Positions 17,839 to 26,300 of a stretch of DNA of 63,028 nucleotides are shown here, piece by piece. A program made the translations under genes and the position numbers. A model generated the notes under the pieces. The model was given only the letters and a program-made list of their open reading frames with translations, searched no databases and was not told the origin of the DNA. The stretch covers positions 1-63,028 of the forward strand of contig CAYOPZ010000018.1 in assembly GCA_964406005.1 (NCBI GenBank). Direction: 5' to 3'. Position 1 is the first letter of the stretch. Each line of letters starts with the position of its first letter. Source of the DNA: CAYOPZ01 sp964406005. Its GTDB lineage: Bacteria > Bacteroidota > Bacteroidia > Bacteroidales > SM23-62.

Positions 17839-18733
17839 GCTGTGCAATATAATGCATTATTTCCTTCACCCGGCCGGGCGGGAACCATTCAATGTCCGGA
17901 TCCCCTTTGAACCAGGTGAGCTGGCGCCTTGCATACCTGCGGGTATTCCGTTTGATCAGGGCCACTGCCTCTTCCAGCCCGAGGCTTCCGTCAAAGTGCG
18001 CGAACAGTTCCCTGTACCCGACCGTATTCAGCGCATTCATATCCCTCAGGGGGAAAAGGGCACGGGCTTCGTCAAGCAGGCCCCGGGCCATCATTTCATC
18101 CACCCTCCGGTCTATCCTCCGGTAAAGGACATCCCTGTCAAGGTTCAGGCCGATCTTCAGTATCCTGAAATCCCTTTTTTTCTTTTCACGTGTCAGGAAG
18201 GAGGAATAGGGTCTGCCGGTCATCGCTGTGATCTCCAGGGCTTTCAGAATGCGTTTCGGATTTTTCAGATCGATGTTCCGGTAGCTAACCGGGTCGAGTC
18301 TTCTGAGTTCGAACCGGAGGCTTTCAAGTCCTTCCCGGTCAAGTCTCTCCCGGAGTCCGGCGCGGATTTCCGGCTCGACGGAAGGAATGTCGTCTATCCC
18401 TTCACAAATGGCCCGGATATAGAGTCCCGATCCGCCGGCAATGACCACGGCCGGATGTTCCCTGAAGAGCCTTTCCAGGACTTCCAAGGCTTCCGTCTCA
18501 TACATGCCGGCATTGTAATGCTCCCTGACCGACCTGTGCTGCAGGAGATGGTGCCGGACGGTTTTCAGGCGGCCGGGAGAGGGGACGGCAGTGCCGATGC
18601 TGAGTTCCCTGTAGACCTGGCGGGAATCGGCCGATACGATTTCGGTATTCAACCGGCCGGCCACCCTGATCGCCACATCCGTCTTTCCCACACCCGTCGG
18701 TCCCACTATGAAAATCGCCAGTCTACTGTTCAT
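17819..18733 (-). CDS. miaA: tRNA dimethylallyltransferase
   Basis: A 304-residue enzyme that adds a dimethylallyl group to adenosine 37 of tRNAs reading UNN codons. The P-loop is FIVGPTGVGKTDVAI near residue 8, then EIVSADSRQVYRELSIGTA, the DSRQVY tRNA/acceptor motif. Later segments AGGSGLYIRAI and RQLTWFKGD near the C-terminus are also diagnostic. The ATG at 18733 is used because the P-loop should come within the first ten residues. The gene overlaps the 3' end of the pRiA4b-type gene by 11 bases. Confidence 0.96.
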   Translation of the reverse strand: MNSRLAIFIVGPTGVGKTDVAIRVAGRLNTEIVSADSRQVYRELSIGTAVPSPGRLKTVRHHLLQHRSVREHYNAGMYETEALEVLERLFREHPAVVIAGGSGLYIRAICEGIDDIPSVEPEIRAGLRERLDREGLESLRFELRRLDPVSYRNIDLKNPKRILKALEITAMTGRPYSSFLTREKKKRDFRILKIGLNLDRDVLYRRIDRRVDEMMARGLLDEARALFPLRDMNALNTVGYRELFAHFDGSLGLEEAVALIKRNTRRYARRQLTWFKGDPDIEWFPPGRVKEIMHYIAQHGPGSR

Positions 18734-19277
18734 CCGGGTTGCTGTCGTCAAAGGTGTTATACCCCAGTTCATCCAGTTCGTCGGGGCCCGGCATTTCTTC
18801 GCTGAAGAATCCTTCGCCGGCATCCGTATCTTCTCCGGGACCTCCGGGGCCTTTGTACATCGTGTCCATGAGAATTTGCTGCGGGGCCTGTCCTTTTTTA
18901 AAGGAGCAATGCGGATAACGGACCGAGGGGTCCGGCCGGGACGTCCCGGCAAGTTCTATGAAGAACAACCTTTCGTTGAAAACATCGAATACATATAACA
19001 GCTTGTCATGTACCTTACTGATGTGATCACGGATGAGGGTATGATCCATGACAAGCACGCCGGCATTTTCCTCGTCGGACAATTCGAAGAGGGCGATTTC
19101 CTGCTGTTTCTCCCATTTGTCATTGCAGACGAAGAAGGATGCGATCTGTGATTTGTCGAAATGCAGGTGCTCCTGGATGGCCATGTGGAACTGAAAGAAG
19201 GTCTGCTCATCCAGTATCTCAAAATCACGGATAAACTCATCCCGTTCGTTTGATATTAACCTGAACTTGAGGACCAT
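18723..19277 (-). CDS. Plasmid pRiA4b ORF-3-like family protein
   Basis: A 184-residue soluble protein resembling the pRiA4b ORF-3 (IS1096 TnpR-like) fold. It opens KFRLISNERDEFIRDFEI, then FHMAIQEHLHFDKSQIASF and the strand RLFFIELAGTSR. The C-terminal 50 residues are acidic and probably disordered (GPGEDTDAGEGFFSEEMPG). In Bacteroidota this gene commonly lies beside miaA, which argues for a housekeeping role unrelated to transposition. The function is unknown. The start ATG is two bases from the end of the acyl-CoA reductase gene. Confidence 0.8.
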   Translation of the reverse strand: MVLKFRLISNERDEFIRDFEILDEQTFFQFHMAIQEHLHFDKSQIASFFVCNDKWEKQQEIALFELSDEENAGVLVMDHTLIRDHISKVHDKLLYVFDVFNERLFFIELAGTSRPDPSVRYPHCSFKKGQAPQQILMDTMYKGPGGPGEDTDAGEGFFSEEMPGPDELDELGYNTFDDSNPDEQ

Positions 19278-19279
19278 AT

Positions 19280-20317
19280 TCAGTTTTCATACAAGTTACT
19301 CAAAAAAATCAAAGTATCCATATCATCCGCGTAATCCCAGGGTTCCGGCCTCTGTGACATCCCGGGCGGAACGGCGCGTATGCCTGCGTCCCCCGGAGCC
19401 ACCACGCACTGTATCTTTTCGTTATGGACGCCAAGCTCCTTTTCCAGGCTTCCCGTATCCCTGTAATAATCGTAGAAGAGCGTTCCCACGGGTGAACTGA
19501 AACCCTTCCCGCGTTTCAGTATCAAAAAGCCGTTGTCGAGGTGTTTCACCCGGTTCATCAGGTACACCGACCGGTAAAACTGGTAATTGTTGGCGTATTT
19601 GTTGTGGTCGGTCAGCCCGGCGTATTTCTCCATGGCGCTGAAGAAAACGTCGAAATCATATTTTTGGGGGACATACATCTTGGCGACATTCCTGCATCCC
19701 AGGCCGAAATAAAGGAATATGTCATCCGCCAGCCCGGACAGCTCCCCTTCCGACTCGCGGCCCGTAAGCACGGCCACCCCGTTCCGGTTCTTCCTGAAGA
19801 TGTGCGGATAGCGGCCGAAATAATAATCGAAATAACGGCTTGTGTTGTTGCTCCCGGTGGCGATGATCGCGTCCGGCTTTCCCAGTTTCCCGTCCGTAAA
19901 ACGGATGAATTCACCCAGATCCGGACAGTGGGTTATCAGCCTGTCTGCCAGGAAGGGCAGCAGCTTGTCATCCTTGCCGGAAAGTCTTCCTGTGAACCTG
20001 CTTCCGCTGAGCAGTATGCAGAGGAAATCATGAAACCCGGCAAGGGGGATGTTGCCTGCCAGCACAGTGCCCACCTGCAGGGGTCCGGGAGGATCGAACG
20101 ACCTGCCGGCATATGAGGCAAGCCATTTCTCCATCCTGTCCCGTTCAAGCAGCCGGGAGATCTCATTCAGGGCAAAAGATATGTTCCCGGGGGTGAACCA
20201 GGGATTCATCTCCCCGGCTTCCTCCGAGCATTTTTGCATTTCAGGCGAATGTATCCAATCTCCCTTCAGATCTTTCCCGAGGCTGACAAATGCCTCTATC
20301 CGGTCATAAAGGTTCAA
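19280..20317 (-). CDS. LuxC-like acyl-CoA reductase
   Basis: A 345-residue protein of the LuxC branch of the aldehyde dehydrogenase superfamily. Members reduce acyl-CoA or acyl-protein to an aldehyde with NADPH. The segment VGTVLAGNIPLAGFHDFLC (about 82-100) is the nucleotide-binding start of this family, followed by GSNNTSRYFDYYFG and FLYFGLGCRNVAKMYVP, where the cysteine is the likely nucleophile. The start is a TTG at 20317, since no ATG fits and the N-terminus LYDRIEAFVSLG matches homologues. No luxD, luxE or luciferase gene is nearby, so this is the stand-alone Bacteroidota type of unknown use. Confidence 0.82.
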   Translation of the reverse strand: MNLYDRIEAFVSLGKDLKGDWIHSPEMQKCSEEAGEMNPWFTPGNISFALNEISRLLERDRMEKWLASYAGRSFDPPGPLQVGTVLAGNIPLAGFHDFLCILLSGSRFTGRLSGKDDKLLPFLADRLITHCPDLGEFIRFTDGKLGKPDAIIATGSNNTSRYFDYYFGRYPHIFRKNRNGVAVLTGRESEGELSGLADDIFLYFGLGCRNVAKMYVPQKYDFDVFFSAMEKYAGLTDHNKYANNYQFYRSVYLMNRVKHLDNGFLILKRGKGFSSPVGTLFYDYYRDTGSLEKELGVHNEKIQCVVAPGDAGIRAVPPGMSQRPEPWDYADDMDTLIFLSNLYEN

Positions 20318-20322
20318 TACGG

Positions 20323-20694
20323 TCAGTCAACTATATTTTCCCAGGGGAAGGTGCTGAAGAAGGTCGCAAGCCCTGCCCCGATCACGAGAAAGTAGATGAT
20401 CCCCACAAGGATCATTAATCCGTTCACACACAGGCCGATGATCCCGCATATCTTACCGGCATTTACATTTTTAAAGGAATTTTCGGTATATGCCTTCGGG
20501 TCGGCTTCATACAGCCGGGTCGCCTTTGACGACATTGTGACGGCGAGGATGCCCAGGACCACCCCCACAAATCCTATCCCTCCGCAGCAAAAGGTTGTGA
20601 CAAGGGAAAAAATACCGAGGATCAGTATCCCCTGTGAATTCGGAATGGCAACTTGCGTAACGGGTGAAACGGGTGTGTTTTTTTGTTCTTCCAT
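20323..20694 (-). CDS. CCC-motif / DUF4190-like small membrane protein
   Basis: A 123-residue protein with a polar N-terminal segment and two hydrophobic helices (about 22-48 and 85-115). The first helix contains the TTFCCGGIGFVGVVLGI motif typical of so-called CCC-motif membrane proteins. The loop between the helices is basic-acidic and contains AYTENSFKNVNAGKICGI. Family members are widespread in Bacteroidota and uncharacterised. The ATG at 20694 is chosen over an upstream codon that would overlap the DUF2752 gene. The two genes are paired here, as is common in the phylum. Confidence 0.75.
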   Translation of the reverse strand: MEEQKNTPVSPVTQVAIPNSQGILILGIFSLVTTFCCGGIGFVGVVLGILAVTMSSKATRLYEADPKAYTENSFKNVNAGKICGIIGLCVNGLMILVGIIYFLVIGAGLATFFSTFPWENIVD

Positions 20695-20704
20695 AACATT
20701 TTTT

Positions 20705-21010
20705 TTATTGGTTGATAATAAGTTTGACAAGAAAGTTCGCCAGGATGACCGAAATGTTGACGATATACATGATCTTCAGCACCTGTGCACCGTGGCGGAA
20801 CTTGAATATCAGGTGTATTCCCAGAAATGAGAACATGGCAAGCAGGGGGATCAGGGCGGGGAACATGGCAAGGCTCTCCCCCAGGTTGCCTTCCAGGAGT
20901 GCAATCAGGGAGCGCTGCAATCCGCAGCCCGGGCACAGTGTTCCCGTCTGCTCGTGAAACCTGCAGGTTCCCATATGAGATTCCAGCCATGATACAAGAT
21001 GATGAAACAT
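20705..21010 (-). CDS. DUF2752 family membrane protein
   Basis: A 101-residue protein with the DUF2752 signature TLCPGCGLQRSLIALLEG near the N-terminus, followed by two hydrophobic helices (about 48-68 and 78-98). The conserved cysteine pair CPGC could bind metal or a cofactor; the function is not known. It lies four bases after the aconitase gene on the same strand and ten bases before the CCC-motif gene, so the three may share a message. Confidence 0.85.
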   Translation of the reverse strand: MFHHLVSWLESHMGTCRFHEQTGTLCPGCGLQRSLIALLEGNLGESLAMFPALIPLLAMFSFLGIHLIFKFRHGAQVLKIMYIVNISVILANFLVKLIINQ

Positions 21011-21014
21011 AATC

Positions 21015-23282
21015 CTAAGCCTTGTTTTCCTGCTTGATGAGGTTAAGTGCCGAGCCGGCCCTGAACCATTCTATCTGCTTTTCATTATAGGAATGTCCGG
21101 CGCTTAGCCGCTCTGTCGTACCGTCACTGTGATGCAGTACGATTTCGAGGGATTGCCCCGGACTGAAATCATCCAGGCCGGTGATGTCTATCAGGTCATC
21201 CTCCCTGATTTTATCGTAATCGGCCTTGTCCGAGAAAGTCAGTGCGAGCACGCCCTGCTTTTTCAGGTTGGTTTCATGGATCCGGGCAAAGGACCGGACC
21301 AGGACCGCCCTGACTCCCATGTGCCTGGGTTCCATGGCCGCATGTTCCCTGGAAGAGCCCTCGCCATAGTTCTCGTCCCCGATGATTACGCTTCCTATCC
21401 CTTCTTTTTTGTAAGCCCTGGCGGTATCCGGGACGGGAAGGTAGTCACCCGACAGGTGGTTTTTGACCAGGTTTGTCTTCTGGTTGAAAGCGTTGACAGC
21501 CCCGATCATGAGGTTGTTCGAGATATTGTCGAGGTGGCCGCGGTAACGCAGCCACGGGCCTGCCATGGAAATATGATCCGTTGTACATTTTCCGCTCACC
21601 TTTATCAGAAGCCTCAGGCCCGCCATATCTTTACTTTTCGATGGCTCGAATGCCTGAAGAAGCTGCAGGCGTTCGGACCCGGTGTCCACCCTGATGTCGA
21701 TCCCGGCGCCGTCTTCGACAGGCGCCACGTAGCCGTTGTCCTCCACAGCAAAACCATCCGGGGGAAATTCCAGCCCCGCCGGTTCGGCCAGCATTACCTC
21801 TTCGCCCTTTTCATTTGTCAGGGTATCCTTCACGGGATTGAAGGTCAGGTCTCCGGCAACGGCCAGCGCGGTAACGATTTCCGGTGATGCCACGAAAGCG
21901 TGTGTATTCGGGTTCCCGTCGTTGCGCTTGGCAAAATTCCTGTTGAAGGAGGTGATGATAGAATTCTTGCCGAGCCGGTCCGCATTGTGCCTTGCCCACT
22001 GCCCGATGCAGGGCCCGCAGGCATTGGCCAGCACCACGCCCCCGAGATCCTCGAATACCTTCAGCAGGCCATCCCTTTCCATGGTGTACCTTATCATTTC
22101 CGAGCCCGGTGTCACCGTGAAATCCGATTTGGCCTTAAGGCCCCGGCTTAACGCTTCCCTGGCCACGGATGCAGCCCTTGTTATGTCCTCATACGAGGAA
22201 TTTGTACAGGAACCTATAAGACCCACTTCCAGCCTTGCAGGGTACCCGTTATCCCTGACGGCATCCGCAAACTCTGATAGGGCCCATGCCCTGTCGGGCG
22301 AGAAGGGACCGTTGATATGGGGTTCGAGGCTGGAAAGATCGATATCGATCACCTGGTCGAAGTAAGCGGAAGGATCCGCATATACTTCCTTGTCTCCCTT
22401 CAGGTCTCCGGCAAAGGTGTCGGCCATGCCGGCGATCTCCTTTCTCCCCGTGCCTGCCAGGTATTCTGACATTTTCCTGTCGTAACCGAAAAGCGATGTG
22501 GTCGCCCCGATCTCCGCCCCCATGTTGCAGATGGTTCCCTTTCCGGTGCAGGATATGGAATCGGCGCCATCCCCGAAATACTCGAGGATGTACCCTGTGC
22601 CCCCTTTCACCGTAAGTATGCCGGCCACCTTGAGGATCACGTCCTTGGCGGAGGCCCACCCGCTCAGACGGCCTGTCAGCCTGACCCCGATCAGCCTGGG
22701 GAATTTCAGTTCCCAGGGCATGCCCGCCATGACGTCAACGGCGTCGGCGCCGCCAACCCCGATGGCAACCATGCCCAGCCCGCCTGCATTTACCGTATGT
22801 GAGTCGGTCCCTATCATCATGCCGCCGGGGAAAGCATAATTTTCGAGGACGACCTGGTGTATGATCCCCGCTCCCGGCTTCCAGAAACCGATTCCGTATT
22901 TGCGTGATACCGATGCAAGAAAGTCAAATACTTCCCTGTTCATCCTGCCCGAGACCCTGAGATCCGTTTTCGCACCTTCCTTTGCCAGGATCAGATGATC
23001 GCAGTGCACGGTCGAAGGGACGGCGACCCTTTTTTTCCCGGCCTGCATGAACTGAAGAAGGGCCATCTGTGCCGTTGCGTCCTGCATGGCCACCCTGTCG
23101 GGACGGAAATAAACATAATCCCTGCCTCTCTCGAAAATGCCGGATTCCTGTTCTTCATCCAGGTGCGAATAGAGTATTTTTTCAGCCAGCGTAAGCGGTT
23201 TGTCAAGGCGCTTCCTTGTCTTTTTAATCTTTTCGGGAAGATGACTGTATACCGAACGGATCATTTCAATATCGAATATCAT
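21015..23282 (-). CDS. acnA: Aconitate hydratase
   Basis: A 755-residue aconitase of the length of the mitochondrial-type enzyme, which isomerises citrate and isocitrate. Cluster cysteines are found in GLIGSCTNSSYED and NACGPCIGQW. The swivel domain near the C-terminus contains GDENYGEGSSREHAAMEPR with the substrate-binding SRE. With nifJ and the etf operon it indicates a working oxidative branch of the citric acid cycle. The gene is the first in a minus-strand run with two small membrane genes; the region upstream (23283-23406) is AT-rich and likely holds promoters for both directions. Confidence 0.95.
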   Translation of the reverse strand: MIFDIEMIRSVYSHLPEKIKKTRKRLDKPLTLAEKILYSHLDEEQESGIFERGRDYVYFRPDRVAMQDATAQMALLQFMQAGKKRVAVPSTVHCDHLILAKEGAKTDLRVSGRMNREVFDFLASVSRKYGIGFWKPGAGIIHQVVLENYAFPGGMMIGTDSHTVNAGGLGMVAIGVGGADAVDVMAGMPWELKFPRLIGVRLTGRLSGWASAKDVILKVAGILTVKGGTGYILEYFGDGADSISCTGKGTICNMGAEIGATTSLFGYDRKMSEYLAGTGRKEIAGMADTFAGDLKGDKEVYADPSAYFDQVIDIDLSSLEPHINGPFSPDRAWALSEFADAVRDNGYPARLEVGLIGSCTNSSYEDITRAASVAREALSRGLKAKSDFTVTPGSEMIRYTMERDGLLKVFEDLGGVVLANACGPCIGQWARHNADRLGKNSIITSFNRNFAKRNDGNPNTHAFVASPEIVTALAVAGDLTFNPVKDTLTNEKGEEVMLAEPAGLEFPPDGFAVEDNGYVAPVEDGAGIDIRVDTGSERLQLLQAFEPSKSKDMAGLRLLIKVSGKCTTDHISMAGPWLRYRGHLDNISNNLMIGAVNAFNQKTNLVKNHLSGDYLPVPDTARAYKKEGIGSVIIGDENYGEGSSREHAAMEPRHMGVRAVLVRSFARIHETNLKKQGVLALTFSDKADYDKIREDDLIDITGLDDFSPGQSLEIVLHHSDGTTERLSAGHSYNEKQIEWFRAGSALNLIKQENKA

Positions 23283-23406
23283 GTCAGAAAGGATTTTGGA
23301 TTGATTGATTCCGGATACTAAATTATAATGTTAATCCTAAAATTATATGATTTGATGATTATTTCGTATTTTTAAAATGAGAAGGGAATAAAAAAAGTCT
23401 TTGTAA

Positions 23407-24675
23407 ATGAAATATTTTCAGGCACTTAAGAGGTATCTTTATCTTTATTCGGAAATTTTCAGGATAAGCGTCAAATCGATCCGGACCAATATGGTCAGAG
23501 CGGTCCTTACCATGCTGATTATCGGGTTCGGGATCATGGCCCTGGTGGGCATTCTGACCGCGATCGATGCCATCAGGCATTCCATTACGGAAGAGTTTTT
23601 AAGGATGGGGGCAAACACATTCCTTATCGAAAGCAGGACCATGAACGTCAACGTTGAAGGTGAGAGAGCACGAAGAAGGAACTATGATTACATCACCTAT
23701 AAGCAGGCAAAGGATTTTAAGGAGACCTACATGTTTCCCGCCATGGTATCTGTGTGGACATACGCCACAGATATCGCAACCGTCAAATACCGGTCGAATA
23801 AAAGCGATCCGAATGTGGCGGTCATCGGAGGAGATGAGAATTATCTTGCCACGGCGGGGTATGAGATCGACCGGGGAAGGAATTTTTCCGCACAGGAGGT
23901 CCAGATGTACCGGAATTATGCCATTGTCGGCCAGGACCTTTTAAACAAGCTGTTCGACAGGAACGAAAATCCCATCGGCGCTGTCATAACGATTGGCAGC
24001 GGCAGGTACAAGGTCATCGGAACCCTTGCCACCAAGGGTTCGTCAATGGGGATGACCGGGGACCGTCTCTGTATATTGCCCTACACGAACGTAAGGCAGT
24101 ATTTCCCCAGGCCCCGGATGAGATTTTCCATCAATGTCATGCTTACGGATCCCCTTATGATGGAGGCGGCCATGGGAGAAGCGGAGGGGGTCTTCAGGCA
24201 GGTCAGGAACCTGGATGTGAAGGACGAATCCGATTTCCGTATCACCAAGAGCGACAGCATTGCCAGTATGCTCATCGACAACCTGAAGTTCGTAACCATT
24301 GCAGCTACCGTTATCGGCATCATTACCCTGTTCGGCGCTTCCATCGGCCTGATGAACATCATGCTTGTATCGGTCACCGAGAGAACGCGCGAGATCGGGA
24401 TCCGGAAGGCGATCGGTGCCAAGGCGGAGATCATCAGGCAGCAGTTTCTTTTTGAAGCCGTGCTGATCGGACAGATGGGAGGTGCCATCGGGATCATACT
24501 CGGAATTCTTGTGGGTAACCTCGTGAGCCTGCTTGTCGGAACTTCCTTTTTCGTGCCCTGGGGATGGATCATACTCGGCGTGGTGCTGTGTTTTCTGGTG
24601 GGGATTGCCTCGGGATTCATGCCGGCGCAGAAAGCGAGCAAACTGGATCCCATACTTGCACTGCACTATGAATGA
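23407..24675 (+). CDS. MacB-like ABC transporter permease (FtsX family)
   Basis: A 422-residue membrane protein with the MacB/LolC architecture. A first transmembrane helix (about 25-50, AVLTMLIIGFGIMALVG) is followed by a periplasmic MacB_PCD domain of about 230 residues, then a three-helix FtsX domain from about residue 295. The conserved RTREIGIRKAIGAKAEII coupling segment contacts the ATPase. No ATP-binding partner is encoded next to it, so the ATPase must lie elsewhere. Substrates of this family include lipoproteins, peptides and drugs; none can be assigned. Confidence 0.9.
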   Translation: MKYFQALKRYLYLYSEIFRISVKSIRTNMVRAVLTMLIIGFGIMALVGILTAIDAIRHSITEEFLRMGANTFLIESRTMNVNVEGERARRRNYDYITYKQAKDFKETYMFPAMVSVWTYATDIATVKYRSNKSDPNVAVIGGDENYLATAGYEIDRGRNFSAQEVQMYRNYAIVGQDLLNKLFDRNENPIGAVITIGSGRYKVIGTLATKGSSMGMTGDRLCILPYTNVRQYFPRPRMRFSINVMLTDPLMMEAAMGEAEGVFRQVRNLDVKDESDFRITKSDSIASMLIDNLKFVTIAATVIGIITLFGASIGLMNIMLVSVTERTREIGIRKAIGAKAEIIRQQFLFEAVLIGQMGGAIGIILGILVGNLVSLLVGTSFFVPWGWIILGVVLCFLVGIASGFMPAQKASKLDPILALHYE

Positions 24676-24696
24676 AAAAAATCAGTAATTTTGGGT

Positions 24697-25095
24697 ATGG
24701 AAAATCTTGAGATTCCTCCAACTTCCAACACTCCGCATGTAATACTTGATGCTGAGAACAGGAAGTTGTCAATGTCAGGAAGATCCATACCCGAAGATCC
24801 GGATGTGTTCTATGCCAGGATTTTCAACTGGATCGACCAGTATTTCGGCGAAACGGAAGCCGAAACGGAGTTCGAGTTCAGGCTTGAATATGTCAATTCG
24901 GGGTCCTCAAAATACATACTCGAACTGTTGCGTGAAATCAGGCGGCTCAGCGGCGATAATAAGACCGTTAAGGTGGTCTGGTTCTATGAGATCGATGACG
25001 AATCGATAGAAGAGCTCGGGCAGCATTACCAGAAAACGGTTGACCTTCCTTTTGAGTTCAGGGAATTCATGGACGAGGAAGAAGAATATGAATGA
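24697..25095 (+). CDS. DUF1987 / SiaC-family regulatory phosphoprotein
   Basis: A 132-residue protein of the DUF1987 family, whose studied member SiaC of Pseudomonas is phosphorylated by a kinase and controls a diguanylate cyclase. The sequence shows HVILDAENRKLSMSGRSIPED, then FEFRLEYVNSGSSKYILELL. The serines in NSGSSK correspond to the region of the phosphorylated residue in SiaC by my recollection of the family. The C-terminus is acidic (FMDEEEEYE). No SiaB kinase or SiaD cyclase is nearby. The ATG at 24697 is chosen over a TTG six bases earlier. It converges on gapA. Confidence 0.8.
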   Translation: MENLEIPPTSNTPHVILDAENRKLSMSGRSIPEDPDVFYARIFNWIDQYFGETEAETEFEFRLEYVNSGSSKYILELLREIRRLSGDNKTVKVVWFYEIDDESIEELGQHYQKTVDLPFEFREFMDEEEEYE

Positions 25096-25103
25096 CTGAA
25101 CGG

Positions 25104-25124
25104 GTCCTGTGAAACCGCAGCCGG
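25104..25124. repeat. 5' half of the palindromic repeat (copy 2, truncated)
   Basis: GTCCTGTGAAACCGCAGCCGG is the left arm and left core of the element at 982-1050, with one change. The matching right half is missing. It fills the 33-base gap between the convergent ends of the SiaC-like gene and gapA. Confidence 0.8.
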
Positions 25125-25128
25125 TAGA

Positions 25129-26136
25129 TTATTCGAAGAGTTTCAGGATCAGGTCGACCACCCTGCAGGAGTAACCCCATTCGTTATCGTACCACGACAG
25201 CACCTTGACCATTTTCCCGTTGACCATAGTACTCAGCGCATCGAAGATGCTTGAATGCGTGTTGTGAATGACATCCACGGAGACAATGGGGTCTTCCGTA
25301 TATTCGAGGATCCCTTTCATGGGGCCTCCGGCGGCCGCTTTCATGGCAGCGTTCACATCCTCTATGCCGGCCTCCTTCGCCAGTATCGCGACAAGGTCGA
25401 CCAGCGAGCCGGTCGGCGTGGGCACCCTGATCGAGATCCCGTCCATTTTTCCCTTCAGTTCCGGGATGACCTTGCCTACCGCCTTGGCCGCCCCGGTGGT
25501 TGTCGGGACCTGGGAAAGGGCTGCGGAACGTGCCCTTCTCAGATCGGAATGGGGACCGTCAAGCAGCATCTGGTCGTTCGTATAGGAATGGATCGTGGTC
25601 ATGTATCCCATTTCGATGCCGAAACTGTCGTTCAACACTTTTGCAATGGGAGCGATGCAGTTCGTGGTGCATGATGCATTCGAGACACAATCGTCCCCGG
25701 GTCTCAGTGCGTTGTTATTCACGCCAAGCACGATCATATTGTCGATCTGGTCCTTTGCAGGGACCGTAAGGATGACTTTTTTGGCTCCGTTCTTAAGGTG
25801 ATCCCCGTACCCGCCCTTGGGGCCTTCCTTGGTTCTGAATACTCCGGTTGACTCAATGACCACATCGGGCGTTTCGGCCCAGCCTATGGAGGCCGGGCTC
25901 CTGTCGGCCGTGACCCTTGTTTTCATACCGTTGGCGATGATGGATTCCTCGTTCCAGGATACCTCTCCGGCGAATTTCCCCTGGGTGGAATCATATTTCA
26001 GCAGGTGGGCAAGCGTTTTGGTATCGGTAATGTCATTGATGCCGACAAGGTCCAGTTCAGGGTGCTCCAGGGCCAGTTTGTAGACATTCCTTCCGATTCT
26101 TCCGAAGCCATTGATCGCAACTTTGATTTTTGCCAT
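25129..26136 (-). CDS. gapA: Glyceraldehyde-3-phosphate dehydrogenase
   Basis: A 335-residue glycolytic enzyme. The NAD-binding loop INGFGRIGRNVYKLA opens the protein. The catalytic cysteine lies in SNASCTTNCIAP (about 150-160) and the histidine in the following helix region HSYTNDQMLLDG. The C-terminal half has WYDNEWGYSCRVVDL. The gene ends five bases from a truncated palindromic repeat. Its promoter and leader (26137-26280) contain a regular array of four palindromes, which suggests specific control by carbon flux. Confidence 0.97.
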   Translation of the reverse strand: MAKIKVAINGFGRIGRNVYKLALEHPELDLVGINDITDTKTLAHLLKYDSTQGKFAGEVSWNEESIIANGMKTRVTADRSPASIGWAETPDVVIESTGVFRTKEGPKGGYGDHLKNGAKKVILTVPAKDQIDNMIVLGVNNNALRPGDDCVSNASCTTNCIAPIAKVLNDSFGIEMGYMTTIHSYTNDQMLLDGPHSDLRRARSAALSQVPTTTGAAKAVGKVIPELKGKMDGISIRVPTPTGSLVDLVAILAKEAGIEDVNAAMKAAAGGPMKGILEYTEDPIVSVDVIHNTHSSIFDALSTMVNGKMVKVLSWYDNEWGYSCRVVDLILKLFE

Positions 26137-26169
26137 GATTCGTGTTATTTTTTTTGGTTAACTCTTTTT

Positions 26170-26252
26170 TTTGCGGCAGCAAACAATTAAAATTTGCGAA
26201 AGCAAACAATTATGATTTGCGAAAGCAAATAAATATAATTTGCGATTGCAAA
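26170..26252. repeat. Four palindromes TTTGC-N4-GCAAA at exactly 23-bp period
   Basis: Perfect 14-bp palindromes occupy 26170-26183, 26193-26206, 26216-26229 and 26239-26252; each start is 23 bases from the last. The four central bases are GGCA, GAAA, GAAA and GATT, and the 9-base spacers are AT-rich. The rightmost unit overlaps the -7 box of gapA, so the other three lie in its 5' untranslated RNA, where each could form a 5-pair hairpin. Either a dimeric repressor/activator array or an RNA element is possible. Confidence 0.9.
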
Positions 26253-26279
26253 CATATATATAAAATGCAATTCTTCAAA
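26249..26279 (-). promoter_or_regulatory. Promoter of gapA
   Basis: On the minus strand TTTG (26276-26279), a 19-base spacer and TATGTTTG (26249-26256) fit the Bacteroidota promoter consensus fully. The -7 box overlaps the last palindrome of the array, and transcription would begin about 108 bases before the gapA ATG. Confidence 0.75.
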
Positions 26280-26300
26280 GAAGAAAGTGAGGTAAGAAAT

